Below, piece by piece: positions 24,340 to 35,864 of a stretch of DNA of 64,000 nucleotides (positions within the stretch are counted from its first letter, which is position 1; every line of letters starts with the position of its first letter). The stretch spans positions 310,001 to 374,000 of the forward strand of contig JAQGEQ010000161.1 in NCBI GenBank assembly GCA_034620365.1. The letters are read 5' to 3'. Both the position numbers and the translations under genes were made by a program. Source of the DNA: Pegea sp. RAD2-039. Lineage: Eukaryota > Chordata > Thaliacea > Salpida > Salpidae. Below the pieces are notes generated by a model. It worked only from the letters and a program-made list of their open reading frames with translations. It ran no database searches and was not told the origin of the DNA.

Positions 24340-24830
24340 TTTCGAGTATAAGCGATGATGACGTCATCATTTCGTTGTTCAATGACGCGGAACTTAATGA
24401 TTAGAAAGAGAAGAAACTAGCGGATTTGGTGCAAGATGAAAAAGAGCTTTAAGTGTTCTCAAAACTGATTTCAGTATGAGTCATATGAAAAATATGGCGA
24501 GGAAGGCTGATAAAAGGTCGAAGGTTTACACGCGTACTTGTGACGTCATACAGAAATGCTTTTTTTATTAACCTGAAATTGCGAAACTATTTCCCGCCAT
24601 GGTGAAGTCACGTGTCCACCAAAAATGGTGTCGCAATAAAAAGGCACTTCGACTGTAACGAAAGCGGAAACCGAATTGAGGTTCCGCTATTAGAGATGAC
24701 GTCATCGTAGCCAGAGGCAAGCGCGCGCCTTCAACTGACACATGCACATACACTCACAAAATATGCACGCGAGTTCTTCTGTCACACCTTTGCGTGAGCC
24801 GAGAAGTAATGACGTCATTGTAAACGGTAA
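24340..24830. promoter_or_regulatory. GC-rich promoter-like island with four TGACGTCA sites
   Basis: Four exact TGACGTCA palindromes (24359, 24541, 24697, 24810), an E box CACGTG (24609) and an E2F-type TTTCCCGCC ending at 24598, within 0.5 kb of otherwise AT-rich DNA. On the minus strand, ACCATGG in good start context opens a 28-nt frame (24600-24573, MAGNSFAIS) that ends at CAG/GTTAAT, a possible first coding exon. ATGGCGGG may instead be a YY1/E2F-type site. No downstream exon was found. Confidence 0.4.
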
Positions 24831-24839
24831 ATAATTTAT

Positions 24840-26420
24840 AGATTGGAAAGTTTTATTGAAGGTTTGAAAAGGGGCAGTTTAATTGTGAAAGAAATTCAAG
24901 AAAATACCTTTTTTGGCGTTTTTAATCACCGAAGGCAATGAAGCGGAACAAATGTTTGTTTGTTTAGTTAGAAAAACAGTTTTGAAAAAAATCTGATTTT
25001 TTTAATTTTTTTTGAATTAAGATAATTATAAAGTTTTGTATTTTTAAATCAAAATATTTTCGAAATAGATGTCTTTAAAACTTTGGAAAAATTGTCGAAA
25101 AATACTTTGTTTGCTAAGAACAAGTCTGCTTTCCTTCTTATTTGCATACAAGTTTTGTTTCAAAACTAATTAAGAATTAATTTTCTTACTTAATTTGATT
25201 CAATTCAAAAATAAACAAAAATTTCAACAAGAAAACTTTTTATAGTTAAGAATAATTTATAATATTTTTTAATCATATATCAAGAAATTGAAATTTTTGT
25301 GGAATCTAAAGTTAATTAAAAGTCATAATTTAAAATTTACCTTTCTTTAAATAACTTCATACAACAAAATAAACTAAATAACTTGTTTCACAAATTTGTA
25401 TCCAAAATTTGCAAACTGAAAAAATCGACCAAAATTTTCAACCAAAACATTTTTCACTTCAAAAACTTGAAAGGAATTTTTAATTCTTAGTTGAAATTTG
25501 AAGATTTTAAAGAGTAGAGATTGATTGGAGATTATTGAAGAGTTGAAGATACAAGTTGATGAAGAATTTGCTTCTAGTATATTGATACAGTTTAAGGTTT
25601 CAGACAAAAAATTTGAGAATATTAACTAATGAATATTTACGAGTATAATTGGTGACAAAAATAAGAAGAAAGTTTTTATTTGCAGGAAAATAAGGTTGCC
25701 TACAATAATAATTTACTTTTCACCAAATTATTTGTGTTTATAAAAATTATTTCTTCTATTCTTCAAATAATTAGAAAAAGAAATTTATCGAACATTTTAA
25801 CAATTACATGAAATCTGTTTTTATATTTTACCTTCATAATACTCGAAGCAGCAGTCTAGGCCTGAAAAGTTACCTCAAGTTAACCAAGTCTGAGGAATAT
25901 TTAATTTCAGGAAATCATGAGGTACACCGCGAGTTACAACACTCAGTTTTAGCTTTTGTCATGAAAAGTGTCTTTGGAAAACATAAAAACATCCAACCAT
26001 CAACTGAGAAATCATTTAAAATGTCAAATTGGCTTGTTGAAATAAATTGAGAGATTTGCTGATTGGTTCGACATAAAAGTAGAAACAGAAAGGACTTTTG
26101 GTGAGATCAGTTTAAGAGAAACTTTTTATTTTATCTTCTAAGATTTATAAACTTGAATCTTCTGCAATAGATAAAATATTTTGAATACTCTTGATAAGAG
26201 AAGAAGCAAGATCTAAACCAAAATCTGGATTAAAGTTTTTAGAGTAACTAAATAGAGTCTTCCAAACATTTAATGAAAGTTGAAGTTATTTCAGTTAGTT
26301 TTTGTTATTTTGTTTTTATATCTTTTTCATCTTTTATATCTTTCAGTTTTCAACCAAGATTTTTTGCCGGATGAAAGCAATAAAGATTTGATAAGCATAA
26401 AAAGAACTTTATGGTTCAAA
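24840..26420. other. AT-rich intergenic, no gene seen
   Basis: One CAATGAAGCGGAAC motif near 24.94 kb. Weak open frames at 25.4-25.6 and 25.8-26.05 kb show low-complexity composition and no splice or family support. Confidence 0.45.
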
Positions 26421-26556
26421 ACCAAGTTAAGAAAGTTTAGATAAGAGTAAACTGTTTAATCTCCATTAGACAGCACAAACAAAAGTATTTGGTTTCCATA
26501 AATTATCTCTGGACTGTAACTGAAGTATACATCTTTACTGCCAGCTAGCGGGTGGT
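26421..26556 (-). repeat. Conserved inverted-repeat element, right copy
   Basis: Reverse-oriented partner of the element at 20733-20868. The 85-bp core is at 26423-26507 and the CTCF-like CCGCTAGCTGGCAG at 26551-26538 on the minus strand. The two motif copies face each other across 5.8 kb. Confidence 0.8.
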
Positions 26557-28324
26557 TTTTTGTAAACTTATTTTTTAGTTTGATTTTTTAAATCGACTTT
26601 TACAGCAAAACCGACACTTTGCTGCAACCTAACGGCTTTTATCTAAAGAAGTTAGGAAGAAAATAAAACAAACTAAAGAATAAGTTTAACTTAAAACGAT
26701 TAATTTTCACAGTTTATTTCTAAATTAATTAAAAATTAATTTGCAAATTATCTGAAAATTATTTTATTATTTGAATTTGTAATAATCATGAAAAATATTT
26801 TAACTTCTAAATGAAACCTCTGAATCAAACCAAGAATCCTTTTTAAAGGTTTTTGAAATGAGAAGAAATTTGATCAATTTTTAGAAATATATTGCTTTCT
26901 TCTAATTAACTTTAAATTTAGATTAATTTGTCAAATTTTCATTTGTAGAAATTATTTTATGATTTATTTGAATCGATTTGATATTTTCATCGAAAAAAAT
27001 AATTTTTTGTAAACTTTTTGTTAAACTTTACTAAATCAAAAATTGAAATAAACTTTCAACTATTTTTATCAAATTTCACTAAATTGTGCAATTTAAAAAG
27101 TTAAATTCATTTTTTATTAGCTAATCAATAAATACAGGAAGAAATAAAGAAATAAAATCTTATTTTAAATTTCCCCAGCTTAAATTGAAGCAATAGAAAA
27201 GAAAAAAGAATTATTTTAAGACAACTTTATCAAAAAATATCAAAAAATTTGACGAATTAGTTTGATTGAAATAAAACTTTTCCAAAAACAAAATTGTTAA
27301 TTTTCAACCCCCCCAGAACGGCTCTTTACAATTTTGCTTCAAAAAGTTCACAAAAAACCTGTGTTCAACGATCTGTGACGCCAGTCTAAGGCCTAGGCCA
27401 CACTGTAAGTTTGATTTCTTTCCAATAAAGTGTTCTAAAGTTAAAAAGCAAACTTTAAAGGCTAACTGACTGATGGAAAGAATTGTTTGAAAACAGAGAA
27501 TATTTGAAGAATGTTGAAAGAAGTCTGCAAAGCATCATCAATCGTTGTGTGTTTAACGAAACCTTCAAATACTGCTGCTGAAGTGAAACGATGGGAAAAT
27601 CAGTGAAGCGGAACCAAAATCGTCCAACTTCGGAAATTAAATTAATTTGAAACTATCGAAGAAACTAAATCTTTTCTGTTTCAACTACATCCGGTTTGCG
27701 CGCGACTTATGACGTCAGAGACTTGAAAAGTGAGTGAGAAAGATGTGACGTCACCGACGCGGTCTGTGTGCCGGAAGTCTCAGATATGATTCAATTTGCC
27801 TGAAGCAACGCAAAACGCGAAACTTCTATTTTGAATCTAAAAACAGAAATTTGAAAAATTTGAAGAAATAAAATTAAAAATTTGATAAATTTGTTTTTCA
27901 AATGAATAAATAAAAGAGAAACTGACTTCAAATATTTCAGATTTTTTGTTCTCACAGTAAACAGAAGCTTCTAAACTATTTCAAACATTTTTGTAATCTT
28001 TAATTTTTTATATAAATTTGAAGGTTCAAAATCGTTGATTTGAATAATTTTTTATCTTTAAGATTTAAATTTGAATAATTTGAAAATATTTTAACTCACG
28101 AAATTAATTATTTTCAAATATTAGTTTTTTCAACTATAGATCTCTACTGAAATGGCCTAAAATGTTTTTCAAATTTATTTTATAGATAATGTTTGTTCGA
28201 TAAAAACCATTTTCTTTCTTATTTGTTTATAAAAATGTTTTTTGAGTAATAATTTATTTTTGTTTTACTCGATAAGATAATGTAATGTTACTCTCCGGTA
28301 AACTTATCAAAGCTTTTAAACTTT
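26557..28324. other. Intergenic apart from the island at 27.6-27.8 kb
   Basis: A CTCF-like partial match lies near 26.62 kb (AAGCCGTTAGGTTGCAG on the minus strand). The rest is AT-rich with no coding frame. Confidence 0.4.
27580..27830. promoter_or_regulatory. GC-rich promoter-like island with TGACGTCA and ETS-type sites
   Basis: TGACGTCA at 27710 and 27746, GCCGGAAGT (ETS type) at 27770-27778, ATCCGG, a GCGCGC run, and a CAGTGAAGCGGAAC motif at 27601. No associated coding exon was recognised on either strand. Confidence 0.4.
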
Positions 28325-29065
28325 ATTTATTTATAAACGTGAAGGAGGGTGCCTGAAGAGAGCACCTCTCGCTAACACACATTCTCACAAATAACATCTA
28401 TCATATATAATTAGGATACAAATACAGAAAGAACAAAATATAACACATGGTATTTCAGTAGTCTAAAAAACATATAACAGTGAACAATTACATGGAATGT
28501 TAATAATATAAAAAAGGAAAAAATTCAGTTTAGAAATGACAATGTTGGCAAAATTATAACGGTTCAACTTCTGCTTGAACAACACGAGTGATTCTGGCAT
28601 GACAATGTCTGATGGCAGTTGGTTCCATGTACTAATTGTGTGGTTTGAGAAAAAAATTTGCTCTGATTAATGTACTAGGTGATATGGGCTTATTAAGATG
28701 TAATGTGTGTCGTCTGAGGTGATATAACTTGAAGGAAGGACTAATGGAAAAGAAATCATCAAACTGAAGGTCAATTAAATTGTGGATAATTTTAAAAATA
28801 AGAATTAAATCGTATTTAGTTCGTCGGATTTCCAAAGATAAGAAGCTGAAACGATGTTTATAAATATCGTATTTAATATTAAGTTTCCTTCATACCAATC
28901 TCGTCAATGTTGCTTGAACAGATTGGATCTTTTTGATATCGCCAACTTGGTTTGGCATCCATGCACTGACATTGTAGTCAAGAATAGGACATACGTACAA
29001 TTTGAAAAGATTGATAAAGATATATGGGTCCTTAGAAGTCTTTACTGTAGAAGATTCATGATTTT
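28325..29065 (-). mobile_element. LINE-A copy, 5'-truncated (RT C-terminus and 3' UTR)
   Basis: Minus-strand CR1/L2-like fragment. It encodes the conserved C-terminal region after the polymerase, EIRRTKYDLILIFKIIHNL, DDFFSISPS and a LRRHTLHLNKPISP block, then the shared 3' UTR with the stem-loop and AATAAA tail near 28.33 kb. Upstream sequence to about 29.06 kb matches the copy at 44.3-44.45 kb with frameshifts. Confidence 0.85.
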
Positions 29066-29689
29066 ATAATCGATTGTTGCAATGTCAGATAATTTTACTA
29101 AATTGAGAAAACTAAATCATATTTTTTCAAACAAAATCTTTTCAGATGAAAAATTTCGAAATAAGTCTACAATGTTTCCAATTTATAATCTAATCTTTAA
29201 ACCTGTTTCCAAACATATTTTGAAACTTCAATTGTTGGTCAACATTTCTGATGATGGTACCACCAATAACTTTTTGATTTTACTTTTTTTTGCATTGATC
29301 AGAATGTAAACAAACTTAAATTTATTTAATGAAAAAAATGAAGAATTATTAGTCTCCTAAGAAACTTTTATTAAAATGTAAAATTGAATTGTTCCGTTAT
29401 TATTTTGTTGTATAGGTGACGAAAGCCAAGGTCTGCAAATGCGGTCCACATGGGCCCTTTTTTTGAAGGTCGCTACTTCTAAAAAATACCTGTCAGTTTT
29501 TAAAAGTTTTTTATAAAATTGTTTGTTGATAAAAATTACAAAAGTGATCAACTTGCTAACGAAACTCAACTAAAAGATTAAAATCGTTTAAAAAATGTGT
29601 CTTCTAAATATACTTGGGTCAAGAACATCGGTGAGACGCTATTGAAAATAACAGCAATATTAAGAATTACAAATTTTTAGAGTCTCTTT
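29066..29689. other. Unassigned intergenic segment
   Basis: AT-rich, except a GC-richer patch at about 29.42-29.47 kb (GGTCCACATGGGCCC). No family recognised. Confidence 0.35.
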
Positions 29690-30440
29690 TTTCTTCTTTG
29701 AATTTACTTTACCGTCTCTATCCTTCAGTTCTTTGGAAAGTAGAAAGTGTCATTCGGAACGATCCTCTCGATCGCTCTTATTGATGTTGAGCGGTTTCAC
29801 ATCGCGCTTAAAGATATCTTTGAAGCGATTACCTTTAGATGGCTTTCCATACAATGGATCTTTTGAAATCCGTCCATCTTGCATCCGACGGACGTGTTCG
29901 AGCTAGCGAATCTTTTGCTTGCAAAGCCTGCTGTACATGTTGTTGCGCCTTAAGACTTTTTTGTCTGAAATCTTTTTCTGCCACGTTAAACGTAATATGC
30001 GACGAAGGCAACGAAAAGAAAAGGTGGAAAGTCCATTTTCGTCGCTTTTGAAATGATCTAAGATTCGCTGGCGTACCATAGCTTACTGCAGACAAAGGCC
30101 CTGAAAATGGTTTTGATGGATAGCTTTGAATTATCCTAGACCCTGGAGGTGAACCGTACAAACATGCCAGCTGCTTTACCGATGAAGCTACTGACCTCGG
30201 CTTCTGTTGATACTGATGATATTAATTTTGAGTCGAAATAGACGAAATTATCTACAAACTCAACTTCACAGCCATTGATGTTGATTGGTTGTGGAACGTT
30301 AACACCTTAGTTGAGAATGTTTCTCTTTTTGAGACTGATTTTCATTCTGAAATCTTTGAAGACTGCCGAGAATCAGTCCATCAGCATCTGTAGGTATTCT
30401 GCTGAGTGTGCAACAATTAACTTGTGTAACTCTTTTAGGG
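29690..30440 (-). mobile_element. LINE-C reverse transcriptase C-terminal region
   Basis: Minus-strand remnant of a CFDP2/RTE-like LINE. An AEYLQMLMD block after the catalytic region, FRMKISLKK, INIDGCEVEFVDNFVYF (family: ITIDGxxLKxVDxFTYLGS) and a TEAEVSSFIGKAAGMF block occur in the family order. A carboxy-terminal section follows whose frame is broken. The same end region is seen at 53.7-53.95 and 60.2-60.35 kb. Confidence 0.65.
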
Positions 30441-30444
30441 AGCT

Positions 30445-32445
30445 TTAATAAATTTGTAAAAAGACGAGTAACAACGACAAGTAATCGTTGTGATAAAGAA
30501 CAGCTACTAACACATCACAGTCAGATACAGAATGACAACAGTCTATACGAGAAGGAGTAGGACTATATATAATAATTAGGGATGAAATATTTAAGTAAGC
30601 GGCAAAATATTCTTCTGATATACAATCCAAACCACGTTCTCCCACGACAATTAGTCCAAGCCTTAGTATTTTGGAGGTACTTCTTTAAATGATCTGGTCG
30701 ACTGCCCGACTACACAGTCGCCGTTTTTCTAGCTCTTCGGGCTGACCTTACCACTCCTGATATCCGAAACATTCTTATTGTTCTTTCTCCATTGGAAACC
30801 TGCACACTAGATTCGTGTCTCTCTTCATCTTCTTCCTCTCTCGTCAGGATGTTGTCATCGGGATTCTCCCTTATATCACTTGATGACACCCGTCTGGGAT
30901 CCTCTTGATTACCTCGTCCTGAATGAACGTCAAAGTCCTGTTCATCAGCATTTCAGTATCCATCCAATACAATAAAAAGCAACTTGAGAAAGTTTCTGCA
31001 TCAAACTTACTGAGGGAATGATTAAAAAATTCTGTTTCAATTTCAATATGAACAATACAGTAGGTTTTCAGCAGGTTATCTAACTTGATAGCTCTAGCAG
31101 AGTACTTCTATATATTCATTTCCAATCGTGGTAATACATTTTCTACCTCCAATGTGGTTCCCATTTCATAACTCACCGCATCTCTCTCTTCTCACAGAAA
31201 AGAATTTCATAACCAGAAGTTTCAAACTCTCCGGATACTTCAATTCGTTTAAGGTCATATTTGTGTCTTTGACGGACTCAAGAACTGTGGGTGGTACGGA
31301 GCTGTTCTGCCAAAGATTTGCCTACTGAATAAAAGGACAAAACAAAATGCAACAATAAATATAGGAAGGAAGTTCCAGCGCTACAAAGTTTTTTGTTCCG
31401 TTTCAACTATCTTCTCTTCCACCGTAGTTGTATCAACTTCTACGGAATTCACTATTAATCCTTGAAAACGCTCATATCTCTCGCATTGCCGTTCGTGATT
31501 ACTTCCATCCTGCTCTTCCTCGCAGTGAGAAAGCTTAGACCTCCTTATTGATCCCTGGTTAGATCCAGTTGATCCTATTGTTTGCTGTTTGACCCGTGTG
31601 ATAGGATCACTTCTTCTACTTTTCTGTTTTAGCTTTTCTACCTCCTAATAACTAGAGCGTCCGGATGTTCTTTCATTTAGGTGAGTAGCACACAAATAAT
31701 CAGTTCTGGTCTGGGCGATCATCGCAGCTCTTCACTTATTTCGTTTCTTATGCAGCTCTTTCTTAGATGACCCATTTTGAACACCACATGAATAACTATA
31801 ACTTTAACCCCCATCTAAAACATTTGAAAATTTCGTGTTTGTTTCCTCTTTAAATTTTTAGTGTGTACCACTAATACCTCTTTTGGACCTCTTAAGCTTC
31901 AAGGAAGTCCCTTCCAAGCACCACCTCTACACTGAGGCCCTCCATGATAAACAGCTTTATATTTTTGTACTGTTTCTTCAACAGATGGAAGTTTTACAAA
32001 ATTTACAAAATTTACAAAATCTATTTATTCTCCACATCTTAGATGACTGAGCCATCTCTACTTTAAATTTAATTTGAGCTTAGTGAATCTTGAATTTCAG
32101 AGCACCCTTTCCACTTACAAAGCTCTTCAAGGGTCTAGTATCAATAAAATCCCTTGATGCTTTGCCTACAATAGAGACATCCACCATTTCAATTTTCTGG
32201 AAGATCGATAAGCTCTAGTTCTTCATGACCTCGGCTAGTCATTGTGGTTTTCTCCATTCCTTGTCTTCCTGACTGTTTCTTAGGAGACTTTTTCTGAAGA
32301 TGATAAGATCGATTATAGTTGTTATAAGGAACAACAGGTCTCGCTACGACCAACACCACAGTCAGTTACACGGTGACAACGGTCTATACGAGGATGAGTA
32401 GGTCTGTATAGAACAGCAATTCTCTCAATCAAAATACACCACATG
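30445..32445 (-). mobile_element. Deleted Ty3/gypsy retrotransposon remnant
   Basis: On the minus strand, LTR-like sequence near 32.45-32.33 kb shares a block with 30.55-30.45 kb (a CGTATAGACnGTTGTCA core). It is followed by a degenerate gag zinc knuckle (NRSYHLQKKSPKK), a protease-like segment (FIDTRPLKSFVSG, then VVLGRDFLK), and near 30.96-30.79 kb the tail of the integrase ORF (ADEQDFDVHSG, shared with 37.7-37.9 kb), then the second LTR-like block. Reverse transcriptase and most of integrase are missing. It is broken throughout by stops and frameshifts. Confidence 0.5.
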
Positions 32446-32815
32446 CAGTAACAGCGTTTTTAATAAGTAACCAAGCCTTAGAATATCTTTCCCGATTGGA
32501 TCACAACATCAAAATCTATCACATTTTTGAAATTTTGTGTTAAAAGATAAACGATTTGAGTATTTTCCTTAACAAGTGATATATAGCACCGCCAGATTCC
32601 TCACTTTCTTTTTCTATTTTATCATATCAGATTTTTGATTCATAATTTACGTTCTACCTATGCTTCTAGAGTTTCTATTCTTTCTGTATTACCTCATTAC
32701 TCTTTACCCAATTACCTTTTTACTAATAATATCTGGTGTTTGTCTTCTATAGGAGCTGTTGAATTTGTAATTCGCAGCCTTGCATTGAATGAATAAATAA
32801 ACTTTTCTATATTTA
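32445..32815 (+). mobile_element. LINE-B 3' end copy
   Basis: About 350 bp, reverse-complement match to 15.7-16.05 kb, ending in an AATAAATAAA tail. It confirms the 3' terminus of LINE-B. It directly abuts the gypsy remnant. Confidence 0.8.
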
Positions 32816-33042
32816 CTGGAATAGATTAAACTTTTTATTTTTGTAATTATACTATCATTATTTCATTTATGAATTTTTAAAAAACACAATTATGATTTAT
32901 TGCAGAAAGCTACAATTTTCAGTTTAGATCAGAAAATCAGAAATAAAATATGAAAAAAATGAATTCCAAAATTAAAGAGTAAAATATTATATTTTAGAAA
33001 TTGTAAATAATTAAGTAAATCAAAAATTGGATAATTTGAACT

Positions 33043-34605
33043 TTATATTCCCCAACAAAGATATTTAGTTTCCATATACTCATCAACCCCATAAATAGAA
33101 CCTTCGCGTCCAAGTCCAGACTCTTTAACGCCACCAAATGGACATTCACAGCTACTCATAGCTGTTTCATTGATGCCAACCATTCCCACTTCCATCTGTT
33201 CACCTATACGCCAACACTGACCCACATCATTTGAGTACATATATCCAGCTAGTCCGACAGAAGAGTTGTTCATTTGATTGAGAAGATCTTCTTCGGTTTG
33301 GAATCTGTTTGAAAGTCAGAAAGCTCATTTTAAATTTTTATTCAGTTTTTGTAATTTGTTGCTTTGTTGGTTTACAAACAAAGTTATCGGATTGCTACAA
33401 AGTTGATTATTAAACTATTTGATTTAAACAAAACGAACTTTGTGATTGGCAGAATTGGGCCAAAAGTTTCTTCATTTGAACATAACATTTGAGGTGTCAC
33501 ATTAGTGAGTAAAGTTGGTTGAAAGAAGCTCCCATCTCGCTTTCCTCCAGTAAGAAGACTTGCTCCTTTACTAATCGCGTCTTCAACATGAGCTTCAGAC
33601 TGAAATCAGAAAATTTTCAAGATTTTTTTCAATTGCAATTTCACAAACTTTTCGAATGGCTCTTTCGTTTATCATGACGCAATGTGACGATTTTGTATCA
33701 AGTGGGTTGCCAGGCACCAGTTGAGCTTTCATAGCAACCAGTAACTTCTCAACGAAAACTTCGTGAATGTCATCTTGTACGTAAACACGATTTGCACAGA
33801 TGCAAGTCTACAACAGAAGATAGATGTAGCAAGTGAAGCATCAACTGACTTCTACTGACTTGTCCTGAATATCGAAACTTGCAAGCAATGACTCCGTTGA
33901 CAGCCTTTGAGATATCAGCAGATGAGAAGACGACAAAAGGGGCGTGACCCCCAAGTTCCAGTAGAACACGTTTCACTGAATCAGCTGATTGGCTCAGAAG
34001 AGTCTGAAGAGATGAAGATCAGCTGAAGATGATGATCATGTGAAGATGAGCATCAGATGAAGATGAGGATCAGATGAAGATGAGGATCAAGTAAAGTCGA
34101 AGATTTAAGACTAACTTTTCCAACTGAAGTGGAACCGGTAAATGAAATCGCAGCGACATCTTTACTTCTACAAAACTCCTGGCCGACCTCCGGAGTATTT
34201 TCTCTAGATGCTGGAAGTACATTAAGGACACCAGGTGGTAACCCAGCTTTATCTGCATACTACGAAAACTCAACATTCAATCATCAACAAACTAATTTGC
34301 ATACTTTTGCTAACAACAACGAACTAAGAGGAGTATCTTCAGATGGTTTCAACACAACTGTACATCCTGCAGCGATTGCAGCGCCCGCTTTTCGCGTCAC
34401 CATCGCCGCTGGGAAGTTCCACTGAAAAGAAACATTGAAATTGAAGTTTGTTGACTTGATGGTTGGAACTTACTGGTGTTATCATCGCCGTTACTCCAAT
34501 CGGTTGTTTGATTGTCACAAATCTTTTAGATTTATTGTTACTTGGAAGTATCATTCCGTATGATCTTCGCGACTCTTCAGCGAGCCACTCAATAAAACTG
34601 CCTTT
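33043..34605 (-). CDS. ALDH5A1: Succinate-semialdehyde dehydrogenase, 5'-truncated (ALDH5A1)
   Basis: Oxidises succinate semialdehyde to succinate in the mitochondrial GABA shunt. Seven minus-strand exons are intact and in phase: 34605-34474, 34421-34305, 34259-34116, 34003-33860, 33807-33649, 33599-33439, 33304-33043. Family blocks include [53 protein letters not shown] (catalytic Glu), [12 protein letters not shown] (catalytic Cys), [11 protein letters not shown] and [15 protein letters not shown]. Introns are 45-131 nt. The 5'-most exon runs straight into LINE-A sequence at about 34605, and no N-terminal exons (presequence and roughly the first third) are found beyond the LINE. Either the gene is broken here or upstream exons lie outside the window. 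Product identity is firm; expression is doubtful. Confidence 0.88.
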
Positions 34606-35155
34606 ATCGTTTCAGTCTCTTCAATTTAGATACTTTGGAAATCCGACGAACTAAATACGATTTAATTCTTATTTTTTAAATTATCCACAAGTTAATTGAC
34701 ATTCAGTTTGATGATTTCTTTTCCATTAGTCCTTCCCTCAAGTTATATCAACTCAGACGACACACATTACATCTTAATAAGCCTATATCACATAGTACAT
34801 TGGTCAGAGCAAATTTTTTTCATACTACACAATTAGTACATGGAACCAGCTGCCATCAGACATTTTCATGTCAGAATCACTCGTGGTGTTCAAGCAGAAG
34901 TTGAACTGTTATAATATTGCCAACATTGTCATTTCTAAACTGAATTTTTCTCCTTTTTTTATATTATTAACATTCTATGTAATTGTTCACTATTATATGC
35001 TTTGAGTGATATCGAAATACCCATGTGTTCTATTTTTTACTTTCTATACTTTTGGCTAAATAGATGTGATAATATATTTGTGAGAATGTGTATTAGCGAG
35101 AAGTGCTCTTTTCAGGTACCCTCCTTCGCATTTATTGAAATAAATAAATATAAAT
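34606..35155 (+). mobile_element. LINE-A copy, 5'-truncated, inserted in the ALDH5A1 exon
   Basis: Begins in the LINE-A motif TCTTCAATTTAGATACTTT, encoding the RT C-terminal region (EIRRTKYDLI in degraded form). It runs through the 3' UTR stem-loop and ends in a GAAATAAATAAATA tail near 35155. The LINE is on + and ALDH5A1 on -. No clear target-site duplication was found. Confidence 0.85.
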
Positions 35156-35728
35156 TTATCTGAGTTTAAATTAAAAACTCCAAGTGTTTTCAAACAAAAA
35201 GGATTTTTTACAGGGTTTTCAAAGGATTTTGAAAAAATTCAATTTAATAAATAACTCAAAAAAGTTGGCTTTAATTTTCAGATTAAATCAAAAGTAGTAT
35301 CAAAATTAAAAAAAAAAGTTCTGGAAGCAACTTGGAATGATAGATTTCATTCTATATAATACATATTATACGTATATTACTTCATATTCTAACACTTTAA
35401 GCTATAAACGATTATCAATTTAAAAATTTTTTTGAATAATTGGTTTAAAGTGTAGGAACAACAATTGTAATGGAAATAAAAATTGTTTTAATTTTTATAT
35501 ATTTTTACTTTATCAAGTTATGAATCTCTTCATTTTAAAAAGTGATGACAACTCTCATAATAAGTACACAATTCAAACGCTTTCTCAAGAAATAATAAAG
35601 CTTATTTTCAATTACTCATTTAGTTAATGTATCTTTCACAATAACCATTCAATAAAATCACTTATCAGTATATTAATCATAAAAATAACTTATTTAATTG
35701 TTCTCAAGCTATAAAAACAAACTTAAAC

Positions 35729-35739
35729 TTTATATAGTT
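35729..35739 (+). promoter_or_regulatory. TATA box of the secreted peptide gene
   Basis: TTTATATAG, followed by a short 5' UTR exon that ends at a GT donor (35790). The UTR intron acceptor (TCTAACAG, ending 35860) is 4 nt before the start codon. Confidence 0.5.
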
Positions 35740-35864
35740 AAACAGTTCACAAACTCCGTGTAGAAAGTTTGATGATTTCAAGACTAAAGGTATTTTTTTA
35801 TTTATATTTTAGCTTAAGATATTATTTAGAAAATCAAATAACCGTTTATTTATCTAACAGCAAA

